DNA of 64,000 bases, taken from positions 434,001 through 498,000 of the forward strand of contig NZ_JACHOT010000001.1 in assembly GCF_014200015.1 (NCBI RefSeq), written 5' to 3'. Positions 19,941-29,161 of the stretch are shown here, one piece after another. The translations under genes were made by a program, and so were the position numbers. The stretch comes from Aminobacter niigataensis (GTDB lineage Bacteria > Pseudomonadota > Alphaproteobacteria > Rhizobiales > Rhizobiaceae). The stretch's first letter is position 1. Each line of letters opens with the position of its first letter. Under the pieces are notes generated by a model. It was given only the letters and a program-made list of their open reading frames with translations, searched no databases and was not told the DNA's origin.

Positions 19941-20483
19941 ATGCGAACCTATCGTGATGCAAAGGCGATGGCGAAGGCCATGCGCGAGGCGCTTGCCCAA
20001 AAGAACCTCGATGTCAGCCACAGCGAGGCGCTCGAAATCGTCGCCCGGCAGTTCGGTGTCGACAATTGGAATATCCTGTCGAGCAAGCTGGAGAAGGTGG
20101 AAGAGCCTGCCACCGGTGCGGTGAGCTTCACCCAGCCGGTGCCGATCTTCCGCATCTTCGACGAGGATAAGGCGAGGGGCTTCTACGAGGGCTTTCTCGA
20201 CTGCAAGGTCGACTGGGAGCATCGCTTCCATCCCGGCGCGCCGCTCTACTGCCAGGTGTCGCGCGGTGGCTTGAGGCTGCACCTGTCGGAGCATTCCGGC
20301 GACGCCAGCCCCGGTGCGACCGCTGTCTGCTACATGCAGGGTGTGGAAGCATTCCAGAAGGGGCTGATCGCCAAGGGCTACAAATACAACCGTCCGGGCC
20401 TGCAGCATCAGGACTGGGGGCTGGAGTGCGAGGTGATCGACCCGTTCGGCAATCGCATCCGCTTCATGGAAAGCCAGGATTGA
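19941..20483 (+). CDS. Glyoxalase-superfamily protein with N-terminal helical domain
   Basis: Residues 1-50 form a helical segment (RDAKAMAKAMREALAQKNLD, then VSHSEALEIVARQFGVDNWN) seen in glyoxalase-related proteins. Residues 65-180 form a vicinal-oxygen-chelate fold like bleomycin-resistance proteins, with PVPIFRIFDEDKARGFYEGF at its start and CEVIDPFGNRIRFME at its end. Specific activity cannot be assigned. A GGAAG ribosome site precedes the ATG. Confidence 0.8.
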   Translation: MRTYRDAKAMAKAMREALAQKNLDVSHSEALEIVARQFGVDNWNILSSKLEKVEEPATGAVSFTQPVPIFRIFDEDKARGFYEGFLDCKVDWEHRFHPGAPLYCQVSRGGLRLHLSEHSGDASPGATAVCYMQGVEAFQKGLIAKGYKYNRPGLQHQDWGLECEVIDPFGNRIRFMESQD

Positions 20484-20613
20484 TCAGCGTCTTAGCTGCG
20501 CCCGAGGCCCGGGCACCTCCACTGCACGGCGGTGCCCATTCACGCAACCGTGACACCACCTACATTTGCATACGCTAAACTCGCCGCCTGATGTCGAAGA
20601 CAGGGAGCGAGCC

Positions 20614-21492
20614 ATGACCAGACCTGCCATCACCCAGGCGATGATCGACGCCTACGACGAATACACCCACCTGACGCTCGACCGGCGCCACTTCATGGAG
20701 ACGCTGACCAAGCTCACCGGATCGGCTGCCGCGGCGGCGGTGATTGCGCCGATGCTTTCGGCCAACCAGGCGCGGGCGGCCATCGTTGCCGAGGACGACA
20801 CGCGGCTCAAGGCCGAGGAGATCACCTATCCCGGCGGTGCCGGCGAGATGAAGGGCTATCTCGTCCAACCGGCGGAAAATGCGGGCAAGCTGCCGACGAT
20901 CATCGTCATCCACGAAAACCGGGGCCTCAATCCGCATATCCGCGACGTGGCGCGGCACATCGCGCTCGAAGGCTTCGTCGCGCTGGCGCCCGACTATCTG
21001 TCGCCGCTCGGCGGCACGCCGCCTGACGAGGAAAAGGCGCGCGAGATGTTCGGCCAATTAGATGCTGCGCAGACGGTGGCAAACGGCGTCGCGACGGTGG
21101 CTTTCCTGAAGGGGCACGAAAGCGGGAACGGCAAGGTCGGCGCGGTCGGCTTTTGCTGGGGCGGCGGCACTGTCAATCTGCTTGCCGTCAACGCGCCGGA
21201 CCTCGGCGCCGGCGTCGCCTATTATGGCGCGCAGCCCAAGGACGAGGCGGCAATCGCCAACATCAAGGCGGCACTGCTCTTGCATTATGCCGGGATGGAC
21301 GAGCGCATCAACGCCGGCATCGACGCCTACAAGGCGGCGCTGACGAAGGCTGGCAAGGATTTTGAGGTTCACGTCTATGACGGCGCCCAGCACGCCTTCA
21401 ACAACGACACGTCCGAGGCGCGCTACAACAAGGAGGCGGCGGACCTGGCCTGGGGCCGGACAATTGCCTTCTTCAAGGAGAAGCTGGCCTGA
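20614..21492 (+). CDS. Dienelactone hydrolase family protein with Tat-type leader
   Basis: Alpha/beta hydrolase related to carboxymethylenebutenolidase. The nucleophile is Cys in VGFCWGGGTVN, and the catalytic His is in YDGAQHAFNND; the family Asp is expected before it. The N-terminus has DRRHFMETLTKLTG followed by an Ala-rich hydrophobic stretch ending NQARA, which looks like a twin-arginine export signal after an extended n-region. This would make the enzyme periplasmic. The start at 20614 has CAGGGAG upstream; the frame opens at 20566. About 292 residues. Confidence 0.87.
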   Translation: MTRPAITQAMIDAYDEYTHLTLDRRHFMETLTKLTGSAAAAAVIAPMLSANQARAAIVAEDDTRLKAEEITYPGGAGEMKGYLVQPAENAGKLPTIIVIHENRGLNPHIRDVARHIALEGFVALAPDYLSPLGGTPPDEEKAREMFGQLDAAQTVANGVATVAFLKGHESGNGKVGAVGFCWGGGTVNLLAVNAPDLGAGVAYYGAQPKDEAAIANIKAALLLHYAGMDERINAGIDAYKAALTKAGKDFEVHVYDGAQHAFNNDTSEARYNKEAADLAWGRTIAFFKEKLA

Positions 21493-21537
21493 TCTGCCTT
21501 GTGGCAGGCGTGAGCCGTTCGCGCGCGCCTGCCTGGT

Positions 21538-21735
21538 TCAGGCCACGCCGCGCTTGGAGCGGGCCTGGCGCAGGATGACGCGCCAGCGCAGCATCTCGAT
21601 CGGGATCGGCCCGTTGTTGTTGGCGATCTCGAAGATTTCGTTGTTGATGTTGCGCAGCGAACGCCAGAAATCGTAGTCGCTGATGCGCGGGTCGCAGGCA
21701 AGCTTGCTGGCTGTCGTTTCGATGTCTGTTTGCAT
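21538..21735 (-). CDS. Small hypothetical protein, about 65 residues
   Basis: No recognised family. The sequence reads MQTDIETTASKLACDPRISD, then DYDFWRSLRNINNEIFEIAN, and ends with a basic tail (WRVILRQARSKRG). It is soluble and mostly helical. The start at 21735 has GAGG about seven bases upstream; a longer open frame to 21816 adds Ser/Arg-rich sequence that does not look coding. It is convergent with the dienelactone hydrolase. Confidence 0.55.
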   Translation of the reverse strand: MQTDIETTASKLACDPRISDYDFWRSLRNINNEIFEIANNNGPIPIEMLRWRVILRQARSKRGVA

Positions 21736-21880
21736 GCCTTGCCTCAAGCCGTCCGGTGCCCGCCGCGACTCAACTTCGCTGCGTGGGATTGTCGGGGTGA
21801 GGGTGCAGCCGATCAACGAACCGGTGGCTGTGATGCAGGTTATGAACAGGTAAGGTTAATCGCCTGTGGCCCTTCAGCCA

Positions 21881-22360
21881 CTATACCGGCTTGCGCCTGA
21901 TGCCGATCGAGCGGCCGGCGCGTTCCGGCATCGGCAATGCGGCATGGGCGGCACCCATTGCCTGAAGGTTCGCCATGATGTCCTCCGGGAAGGGCGCGAC
22001 CTTCGGGCCAGTCATATCGACATGCAAAGCGAGATATTCCGACGTCGCCGCCAGCCAGCCGTCGACGTGGCGCAGCTCCTGGTAGACACGCAGTCGCTTG
22101 TCGTCATGGTCGAGCAGCTGGAAGCTCGCGGTGACGCGGTGTTCGAGATGCAGTTCCTGCACATAGCAGACGTGGACTTCCGCCGTGTAGATGGTGAGCT
22201 TTCGGTCGCGGACGTAAGCAGCCCCCATTCCGAGCAGATCGAGCGCCTCGTCGCTGCAGCGGTCGAACAGGACGTTGTAATAGGCCATGTTGAGGTGGCC
22301 ATTATAGTCGATCCAGCCTTTCTCAATCTCCATGACGCGTGACACGAACGGGGCTGGCAT
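21881..22360 (-). CDS. Hot-dog fold thioesterase
   Basis: Acyl-CoA thioesterase-like protein of about 159 residues. The 4HBT-type active-site helix is IDYNGHLNMAYYNVLFDRCS with the Asp/Asn-His pattern of the 4-hydroxybenzoyl-CoA thioesterase clan, followed by the central strands EVHVCYVQELHLEHRVTASF. Substrate unknown; relatives act on carnitine-catabolism or other short acyl-CoAs. The start at 22360 has AAGGA seven bases upstream, so the longer frame to 22456 is not used. Divergent from the FAD oxidase gene. Confidence 0.82.
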   Translation of the reverse strand: MPAPFVSRVMEIEKGWIDYNGHLNMAYYNVLFDRCSDEALDLLGMGAAYVRDRKLTIYTAEVHVCYVQELHLEHRVTASFQLLDHDDKRLRVYQELRHVDGWLAATSEYLALHVDMTGPKVAPFPEDIMANLQAMGAAHAALPMPERAGRSIGIRRKPV

Positions 22361-22470
22361 GGCGTAATCCTTTGGTCTTCTGTTGCGCTGGACAAACCGG
22401 ACAGGGTGGCAGATTACCCGAGCATAGGGTGCCGGCAAGGCGGCATGCTGTTCCAATCGCGGAGGAAAAC

Positions 22471-23886
22471 ATGGCTTTGAGCGACCTGAAGGCGATGGCG
22501 CGGAACGAGGAAGGGATCGCCACCGCTCTCGGCATCCTCAAGCAGAAATTTGGCGAGCGCTTCCAGGCCGGCCAGGCGATCCGTGAGCAGCATGGCCATA
22601 CAACGACCTATCTGCCCAACCAGGCGCCCGACGGCGTGGTGTTCGCCGAAAGCACGGCAGACGTGCAGGACGTCGTGCGGGTCTGTGCGGAACATCGCGT
22701 GCCGGTCATCGCCTTCGGCACGGGCACGTCGCTGGAAGGCCATGTCAACGCGCCGGCAGGCGGCATCTCGGTCGACACCTCGCGCATGGACAAGGTCGTC
22801 TCCGTCAATGCCGACGACCTCGACTGCACGGTCGAGGCGGGGGTGACGCGCGAGGCGCTGAACACCTACTTGCGCGACACCGGGCTGTTCTTCCCGATCG
22901 ATCCCGGCGCCAACGCCAGCCTCGGCGGCATGGCGGCGACCCGCGCCTCGGGTACTAATGCGGTGCGCTACGGCACGATGCGCGAGAACGTGCTTGCGCT
23001 GCGGGCCGTGATGGCCGACGGCAGCGAGGTGGTGACCTCGCATCGTGCCAGGAAAAGCTCGGCCGGCTATGATCTGACGCGGCTGCTGGTGGGGTCGGAG
23101 GGCACGCTCGGCATCATCACCGAGGTGACGCTCAAGCTGCAGGGCATCCCGCAGGCGATCTCGGGCGGGGTCTGTCCGTTCCCGAGCGTCGAGGCTGCAT
23201 GCCAGGCGGTGATCGCGACCATCCAGATGGGCATTTCGGTGGCGCGGATCGAACTGGTCAACGCGCTGCAGATGCGGGCGATGAAGATCTATTCCAAGCT
23301 CGATTATCCCGAAAGCCCATGCCTGTTCCTGGAATTCCACGGCTCGGACGCCGGTGTGGCGGAGCAGGCGGAAAACTTTGGCGAGATCGCTGCCGAATAT
23401 GGCGGCGGGCCGTTCCTGTGGACCACGGTTGCCGAGGAGCGGGCGAAGCTGTGGAGGGCGCGACATGACGCCTATTGGGCGTCGCAGACGCTGCGCCCCG
23501 GCGCACGCGCGCTGTCGACCGATGCCTGCGTGCCGATTTCGCGGCTGGCCGAATGCATTGCCGAGACTGAGGCCGACATCGAGCGGCTGGGGCTGATCGC
23601 GCCGATCGTCGGACATGTCGGCGACGGCAATTTCCACACGCTGGTGCTGATGGACCCGAATGACCCAACAGACATCGGCCGCGCCGAGGAGTTCGTGAAG
23701 CGGCTGGCCGAGCGGGCGATATCAATGGACGGCACCTCGACCGGCGAGCACGGCATCGGCCAGGGCAAGATGGGGCTGATGGAGCGCGAGCACGGCCACG
23801 GCGTGGCCGTGATGCGGGCGATCAAGCAGGCACTCGACCCACAGAACATCCTCAATCCCGGCAAGATGCTGCCAGCGGCGGACTAG
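22471..23886 (+). CDS. FAD-linked oxidase, D-lactate/glycolate dehydrogenase type
   Basis: Flavoenzyme of the VAO family related to cytochrome-linked D-lactate dehydrogenase and GlcD. The FAD-binding PCMH domain covers residues 40-220 (VPVIAFGTGTSLEGHVNAPA; PGANASLGGMAATRASGTNA; LLVGSEGTLGIITEVTLKLQ). The C-terminal cap has VGHVGDGNFHTLV and GEHGIGQGKMGLM. No GlcE/GlcF partner is adjacent, so a single-subunit D-lactate dehydrogenase is the best guess. The ATG at 22471 has GGAGG six bases upstream. 471 residues. Confidence 0.88.
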   Translation: MALSDLKAMARNEEGIATALGILKQKFGERFQAGQAIREQHGHTTTYLPNQAPDGVVFAESTADVQDVVRVCAEHRVPVIAFGTGTSLEGHVNAPAGGISVDTSRMDKVVSVNADDLDCTVEAGVTREALNTYLRDTGLFFPIDPGANASLGGMAATRASGTNAVRYGTMRENVLALRAVMADGSEVVTSHRARKSSAGYDLTRLLVGSEGTLGIITEVTLKLQGIPQAISGGVCPFPSVEAACQAVIATIQMGISVARIELVNALQMRAMKIYSKLDYPESPCLFLEFHGSDAGVAEQAENFGEIAAEYGGGPFLWTTVAEERAKLWRARHDAYWASQTLRPGARALSTDACVPISRLAECIAETEADIERLGLIAPIVGHVGDGNFHTLVLMDPNDPTDIGRAEEFVKRLAERAISMDGTSTGEHGIGQGKMGLMEREHGHGVAVMRAIKQALDPQNILNPGKMLPAAD

Positions 23887-24055
23887 ACAAACGTTGACCT
23901 GAGGTCGCCGGCTTGCTACTGCGCCGCCGTCCAACAAGGAATTTTATGCGCAGAGACTTCAATCGTTGAAGCGTCGGCCAGCGGGCCGATGACAGCCGAG
24001 AGGCTGAACGAGCGCTTGCGCCTTTCTCTGACACGTAAATTCCAAGGATAATTCC

Positions 24056-24511
24056 ATGAAACACGCTCACGGCGCGACGGTTCGCGCCTATTCCGACACG
24101 GCTGATCGCATGCGACTGGCCGAAATCTGGCTGGACGCTTCGCGCATCGGCCATCCGTTCCTGACGGAGGAGGATCTTCTCGCCCAACAGGCCAAGGTGC
24201 GGGACGTCTACCTGCCGCAGGCGGAAAACTGGGTGGCCGAGATAGACTGCAAGCCGGCCGGCTTCATCGGCCTGATCGACAATTTCATCGGTGGGCTGTT
24301 CGTCGACCCGGCCGCCCATGGCCATGGCCTGGGCAAGGCGCTGGTGCTGCATGCAGCAAAGCTGAAAGGCGCGCTCGAGGTCGAGGTCTATGCCGACAAT
24401 TTGTCGGCCGTTGCCTTCTACCAGCGCATGGGTTTCGTCGAACTGCTGCGGCACGCCCATGACGACGAAGGCAGGCCGCTCGAGGTGATCCGCATGAGGC
24501 GGGCGGCATAG
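24056..24511 (+). CDS. GNAT-family N-acetyltransferase
   Basis: Acetyltransferase of 151 residues. The acetyl-CoA pyrophosphate loop is AHGHGLGKALV preceded by GGLFVDPA, and the closing motif is VEVYADNLSAVAFYQRMGFV. The substrate cannot be told. AAGGA lies about eight bases before the ATG. It stands between the FAD oxidase and the asmA-like gene. Confidence 0.85.
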   Translation: MKHAHGATVRAYSDTADRMRLAEIWLDASRIGHPFLTEEDLLAQQAKVRDVYLPQAENWVAEIDCKPAGFIGLIDNFIGGLFVDPAAHGHGLGKALVLHAAKLKGALEVEVYADNLSAVAFYQRMGFVELLRHAHDDEGRPLEVIRMRRAA

Positions 24512-24541
24512 CGACCAGCCGTCGCTTTTTGCGGGAGAGGC

Positions 24542-24571
24542 TACGCCGCGGCGTTGACGCGCCGCGGCGTA
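24542..24571. repeat. Perfect 12-bp inverted repeat
   Basis: TACGCCGCGGCG and its exact reverse complement flank a six-base loop (TTGACG). It lies 30 bases after the GNAT gene and 78 bases before asmA. No T run follows on either strand, so it is either a terminator that works without one or a protein-binding/recombination site. Confidence 0.6.
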
Positions 24572-24648
24572 CAGCCCAACATGCCACCAAATGACCACGC
24601 TCCTGCGCTTAGACGCTTGGGACGCATGAAAAGATTTGCCCCGAGGCA

Positions 24649-27600
24649 ATGCTCGCTCGCCTGTTCGTAATATTTGGTGGACTGTTTGTACTGGCGCTGC
24701 TTGCGGCACTGGTGGGGCCGTATTTTATCGACTGGTCCGGCTACAAGGCCGAGTTCGAGCGCGAGGCGAGCGCCATTCTCGGCCGCAAGGTGGCTGTGCA
24801 GGGCGACGTGCGCGCGCGAATCCTGCCGTTTCCGTCGGTGACGTTTTCCGATGTGACGGTGGGCGGCGGGGCCGACGGCAAAGATGCCATGACTGTCGAG
24901 ACGTTCTCGATGGATGCGGAACTGGCGCCGCTGCTGCGCGGCGAGTTCCTGATCTACGACATGCGGCTGGTGCGGCCGAAGGCGACGATCGATGTGGCTG
25001 CCGACGGCACCGTCGACTGGGCGATGCGGCCTTCGGCGCCCTTCGATGCCAAGCAGATCTCCATCGAGAAGCTGACCGTCACCGAGGGGCAGGTGAGGGT
25101 GCGGCATGGAACCAGCGGGCGCGACCAGCTTCTGTCGGAAATCAACACCGAGATTTCGGCCAAGTCGCTTGCCGGCCCATGGCGGATGGACGGCTCGCTC
25201 CGCATCAACGGGATGAAGACGCAACTGTCGGCTTCGACCGGCTCGGTCGACCCGACCGGCCAGATGCGGCTACGGCTGCGGGCCACACCCGAACGCCGTG
25301 GCTTCGTGCTGGAAAGCGACGGCAATGCGAGCATGGACAAGGGGCGCGGGCTTTATGCCGGCAATTTCAGCGTCATCGAGGCCCAAGCCGAGCCGCCGGC
25401 CGCCAAGGGCGACAAACCCAAGGCGCCAGCCAAGTCTGCGGGACCCGGCTTCAGGCTGAAGGGCAAGTTCGCACTCGACCACGCCAGGCTCGGGGTCGAG
25501 GAGTTCCGCTTCGAAAGCGGGCCGCTCGACAATCCCTACACCGCCGACGGCACGGCGGAGATCGACCTTGGAACCACGCCGCATTTCTCGATTGCCGCCA
25601 ATGGTGCGCAGGTGCGCTTCGACGAGGCGGTGGGCGGAGAAGCCGCTGGAGCCGGATTTTCGATCACGCAACGGCTGACGGCGCTGGAGAGCGTGCTGGT
25701 CGACCTGCCGCGGCCGACGATACCAGGTACCATCGACGTCGACCTGCCGGCTATCGTCGCCGGAGACACCACGGTGCGGGATGTCAAACTGTCGGCCGAG
25801 CCTGGCGAGGGCGGCTGGAAGCTGAATTCGGTGGCTGCGACGCTGCCCGGGCGCACGCGGCTGGAGGCCGACGGTTTCCTGAAGACCGAAGACAGCCTGG
25901 GCTTCGATGGCCAGTTGCTGCTGGCGGTCGGACAGCCCTCGGGCTTTGCCGCCTGGGTGGCGCGGGATGTCGATGAGGCGGTGCGCCGGCTGCCGGCCGC
26001 GGGGTTCAAGGCCAAGGTGGCGCTGACGCGCGAACAGCAGAAGCTCGACGACATCGAGCTGATCCTGGGCAAGGCCAAGTTCACCGGCGAGCTGGACAGC
26101 CTGCAGCCAGGCGATGCGCGGGCTTCGGTGACCATGAAGCTCGACGGCGGCGAACTCGACCTCGAAGGTCTGCGCGCCTTCGCTTCGCTGTTCGTCACCG
26201 ACCAGGGCGCCAATCGCTTTGCCGACAGCGATCTCGATCTTGCAGTGAAGGCTGGACCGGTGAACCTTGCCGGCCTGAGCGCCGAAAGCCTGGATACGGC
26301 CCTGCGCCTGCGCGAGGGCGTGCTGGAGATCGACAGGCTGTCGATAGGCGAGCTGGCTGGCGCTTCGTTGAGCGCAACCGGCCGTATCAAGGATTTTCCT
26401 GCCACGCCAACCGGCAACCTCGATGCGTCCGTGGTGGCGGTGGATCTCGCACCGCTGGTCGCGCTGGCGGCCGCACAGTCGCCAGACAACAGGCTGCTGG
26501 CGGGTCTTGCCGCGCGCGCGGCGGCCTATCCGGGCCTGCTCGCCGATGCCCGCATCGATTTCGTGGCCAGTGCCGTGGAGAACGGCAACGGTTCGACCGG
26601 CGTCGCGCTGAGCGCGCAGGGCAAGGCCGGTGGCTCCGACCTGCTGGCGACCCTTTCGGCGCCGGCCTTTGAAGGGTCGTTGCAGGGCGCACAGATCGCG
26701 CTCAATTTTTCCGCCCGCAACGAGGACGCAACCAGCCTGATGGCGCTCGCCGGCCTGCCGGCGCTGCCGCTTGGCGTGATCGGGCCGGGCGAAATGGAGG
26801 TGGCAGCGAAAGGTGCTGCGCAGAACGGACTCGAGGTCATCGCAAGCCTCAAGGGCGACGACGCCTCCGCAGGTTTTACCGGGACGGTCGCGCTGCGCGA
26901 CGAGGGCCCGAGCCTGAAAGGCAGGGCGACGTTGCGCGCCGCCGATGTCGAGCCGTGGCTGATGACGGTGGGCGTGGCCCTGCCGGGCATGGGCACCGGC
27001 AAGGCGGTCGATCTTGCTGCGGACGCGAGCTATGCCGGCGGGCCGTTGTTGCTCGACAGGCTGGACGGCACCGTGAACGAGGGTGCGGTGGTCGGCAATC
27101 TCAAGGCGGAGCTGGTCGGCGGCGTGCCGCATCTCGGCGGGTCGCTGACACTCGACGAACTCGACCTCGCGCCTTTTGCCGAGATGATGCTTGGCGCTAG
27201 GGCGCTGGAGAGCGGCGACGGGGCCTGGCCGGCAGCGCCATTCGAGCAGAAACCGGTCGCGCCGTTCACTGCCGACCTCGAGATCGTCGCCGGTACACTA
27301 GCCGCCGAGCCGCTGGCGACCGCCAATGACGCGGTGCTGGCCCTGAAACTCGATGGCCAGTCGCTCAGGCTGTCCAACCTCAGGGCCAAGCTGTTCGGTG
27401 GCGCCCTGGAGGGGCTGATCGAACTCAAGAACAATGACGGCACGGCCCTGCTGAGCAGCCAGCTGAAACTCGGCTCCGCGGAAGTTGGCGGGATTCCGGG
27501 CGCGGGTTCGCTGGGCGGCAAGGGTGATTTTTCGGCGACCTTTTCTGGCAGCGGCAAGTCTATCGAGGGCTTGGTCGCTTCGTTGTCGGGCTCCGGCACC

Positions 27601-28584
27601 GCTGTTGTCGACGGGCTGACCGTGCCCGGATTGAACCCGGATGCGTTCGCTCCGCTGATCGCCAAGGCCGACGCGCTGGGCCGCGACATCAACGGCGCGC
27701 GTGTCGCCGAGTTCGCTCCCGGGATCGCTGGCGCCGGCAGCTTTGCCGCGGAAAAGGCAGACGTCGCCTTCACCATCGCTGGCGGCATCCTGCGCGCGCC
27801 ACCGCTGACGCTGAAGAACCCGTCGGCGACACTTGCCGCAGACCTGCGTGCCGATCTCAACGACGGCGTCGTTGCGGCGAATGGCAACATCACCTACGCG
27901 CCGGGCAAGGAGGCCCTGGTGGGCTCGGAACCGGTGCTTGGCTTCCGCATCGAAGGCGAGCCGGGGGCGACCGCGCTGTTGTTCGACAGCGAGCCGATGG
28001 CGCAATTCCTGACCCAGCGTGCGCTGGAAAAGGAACAGGCGCGCGTCGAGGCGATGCAGGCGGTGTTGCTGGAAAAGCAACGGCTGCGGCGCGAGGTGCG
28101 CTATTTCGCCGGTCTCCAGGCCGAGCGCGAACGTATTGCGGAAGAAGCGCGGCTGGCCGAGGAAGCCCGCATTCGCGCCGAGCAAGAAGCGAAGGCCAGA
28201 GCCGAGGAAGCCCGGCTCAAGGCCGAAGAGGAAGTCCGCGCGGCGGAGGCCGCCGCCAAGGCGCAGGCCGAAGCCGTCAGGCAAAAGGCGCTCGAGGATG
28301 CCGGCAAGGCTCGTCGGGCGGCGGAAGAAAAGGCGCGGCTGGCGGCCGAGCAGAAGGCAAAACTAGAAGCTGAGGAAAAAGCCAGGCGCGAGGCCGAAGC
28401 GGCCAAGCCTGCGCCGGTTTCGGAAATCGAACGGGCGCCGCTGCCCGATGCCCGGCCAATGGCAATGCCGGATCTGGCGATCCCGGCAGAGCCTGCGCCC
28501 CCGCCGCCCGCCGAAGCACCCGTCAAGAAGAAGCTCGAACCGCTCAGTCTCGACGACTTCTTCAAGTCGCTGCAGAGCCAATAG
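24649..28584 (+). CDS. AsmA-family protein with long coiled-coil tail
   Basis: Giant inner-membrane-anchored periplasmic protein related to AsmA/TamB, which are thought to move phospholipid to the outer membrane. An N-terminal membrane helix (LFVIFGGLFVLALLAALVGP) is followed by the AsmA start YFIDWSGYKAEFEREASAIL and about 1,000 residues of repeating beta strands. From about residue 1116 the protein changes into a coiled coil dominated by Glu, Ala, Lys and Arg (about 130 residues), then a Pro-rich tail ending LDDFFKSLQSQ. The tail is TolA-like in composition. Length 1,311 residues. Starts at the first ATG before the membrane helix. Confidence 0.9.
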   Translation: MLARLFVIFGGLFVLALLAALVGPYFIDWSGYKAEFEREASAILGRKVAVQGDVRARILPFPSVTFSDVTVGGGADGKDAMTVETFSMDAELAPLLRGEFLIYDMRLVRPKATIDVAADGTVDWAMRPSAPFDAKQISIEKLTVTEGQVRVRHGTSGRDQLLSEINTEISAKSLAGPWRMDGSLRINGMKTQLSASTGSVDPTGQMRLRLRATPERRGFVLESDGNASMDKGRGLYAGNFSVIEAQAEPPAAKGDKPKAPAKSAGPGFRLKGKFALDHARLGVEEFRFESGPLDNPYTADGTAEIDLGTTPHFSIAANGAQVRFDEAVGGEAAGAGFSITQRLTALESVLVDLPRPTIPGTIDVDLPAIVAGDTTVRDVKLSAEPGEGGWKLNSVAATLPGRTRLEADGFLKTEDSLGFDGQLLLAVGQPSGFAAWVARDVDEAVRRLPAAGFKAKVALTREQQKLDDIELILGKAKFTGELDSLQPGDARASVTMKLDGGELDLEGLRAFASLFVTDQGANRFADSDLDLAVKAGPVNLAGLSAESLDTALRLREGVLEIDRLSIGELAGASLSATGRIKDFPATPTGNLDASVVAVDLAPLVALAAAQSPDNRLLAGLAARAAAYPGLLADARIDFVASAVENGNGSTGVALSAQGKAGGSDLLATLSAPAFEGSLQGAQIALNFSARNEDATSLMALAGLPALPLGVIGPGEMEVAAKGAAQNGLEVIASLKGDDASAGFTGTVALRDEGPSLKGRATLRAADVEPWLMTVGVALPGMGTGKAVDLAADASYAGGPLLLDRLDGTVNEGAVVGNLKAELVGGVPHLGGSLTLDELDLAPFAEMMLGARALESGDGAWPAAPFEQKPVAPFTADLEIVAGTLAAEPLATANDAVLALKLDGQSLRLSNLRAKLFGGALEGLIELKNNDGTALLSSQLKLGSAEVGGIPGAGSLGGKGDFSATFSGSGKSIEGLVASLSGSGTAVVDGLTVPGLNPDAFAPLIAKADALGRDINGARVAEFAPGIAGAGSFAAEKADVAFTIAGGILRAPPLTLKNPSATLAADLRADLNDGVVAANGNITYAPGKEALVGSEPVLGFRIEGEPGATALLFDSEPMAQFLTQRALEKEQARVEAMQAVLLEKQRLRREVRYFAGLQAERERIAEEARLAEEARIRAEQEAKARAEEARLKAEEEVRAAEAAAKAQAEAVRQKALEDAGKARRAAEEKARLAAEQKAKLEAEEKARREAEAAKPAPVSEIERAPLPDARPMAMPDLAIPAEPAPPPPAEAPVKKKLEPLSLDDFFKSLQSQ

Positions 28585-28610
28585 GCAGGCGGGCAGCCCC
28601 AAGGGCGGTT

Positions 28611-28916
28611 TCAGCCGACCTTGGCCTTTTTCAGGACGTCGTTGATACGGCTTTGCCAGCCTTTGCCGGTGGCCTTGAACTTGGCGATGACATCGGGATC
28701 GAGCCGGATCGAGACGACCTGCTTGGGCGCCTCGACCGAGGGGCGGCCGCGCGCGCGGCGGATGCTTTCCGCCAATTCAGGAAACACCTCGGCGAACGGT
28801 TTTGCGGTCTTCAGTTCTTCCTCGGTCCATTCCGGATTATCGGAAACCTCGTCCCAATCCTCCTTGGTGTAGCCGCGTCCGGGCTCGAATTCTTTTCTTG
28901 TCGGTTTTCCGGTCAT
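28611..28916 (-). CDS. brnA: BrnA-family antitoxin
   Basis: Antitoxin and autorepressor of the type II BrnTA system. The N-terminal 50 residues are acidic (YTKEDWDEVSDNPEWTEEEL) and the C-terminus is a ribbon-helix-helix DNA-binding domain (KQVVSIRLDPDVIAKFKATG followed by KGWQSRINDVLK). The ATG overlaps the brnT stop codon by four bases, so toxin and antitoxin are coupled, with the toxin first, as in Brucella. 101 residues. Confidence 0.92.
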   Translation of the reverse strand: MTGKPTRKEFEPGRGYTKEDWDEVSDNPEWTEEELKTAKPFAEVFPELAESIRRARGRPSVEAPKQVVSIRLDPDVIAKFKATGKGWQSRINDVLKKAKVG

Positions 28917-29161
28917 TTGAGCAGCCTCTGTTCCTGTGGGCTGGCGGGACGCATCGATATCACCGACACGCCTTCGCTACCTAGCCTTGCGAAAATCACG
29001 GCAATGGAACCATCGGCAAACCGGCCGATCGCCTTGAAACGATTGAATTTCGTCGGATGTACGATGGCGCTCATGAAAAAGTCCTCATCAAGCAGGGCGA
29101 AGTCGAAGCCATGCTTTTCGAGATTGGCCAGACGCTTTGGTTCGTCCCAGACGATCTTCAT
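28913..29161 (-). CDS. brnT: BrnT-family ribonuclease toxin
   Basis: RelE-fold toxin that cleaves RNA when free of BrnA. The family signature is visible at the start (IVWDEPKRLANLEKHGFDF) and end (GVSVISMRPASPQEQRLL), with a central IAVIFARLG strand. All conserved charged and aromatic positions expected of an active BrnT (the N-terminal Lys/Arg/His set and the C-terminal SMRxA) are present, so it looks intact. 82 residues; first gene of the operon. Confidence 0.92.
   Translation of the reverse strand: MKIVWDEPKRLANLEKHGFDFALLDEDFFMSAIVHPTKFNRFKAIGRFADGSIAVIFARLGSEGVSVISMRPASPQEQRLLK

Noticed and set aside
25270-27132. 620-residue - strand frame opposite the asmA-like gene
   Set aside because: Composition of a GC-rich shadow frame; no domain or ribosome site.
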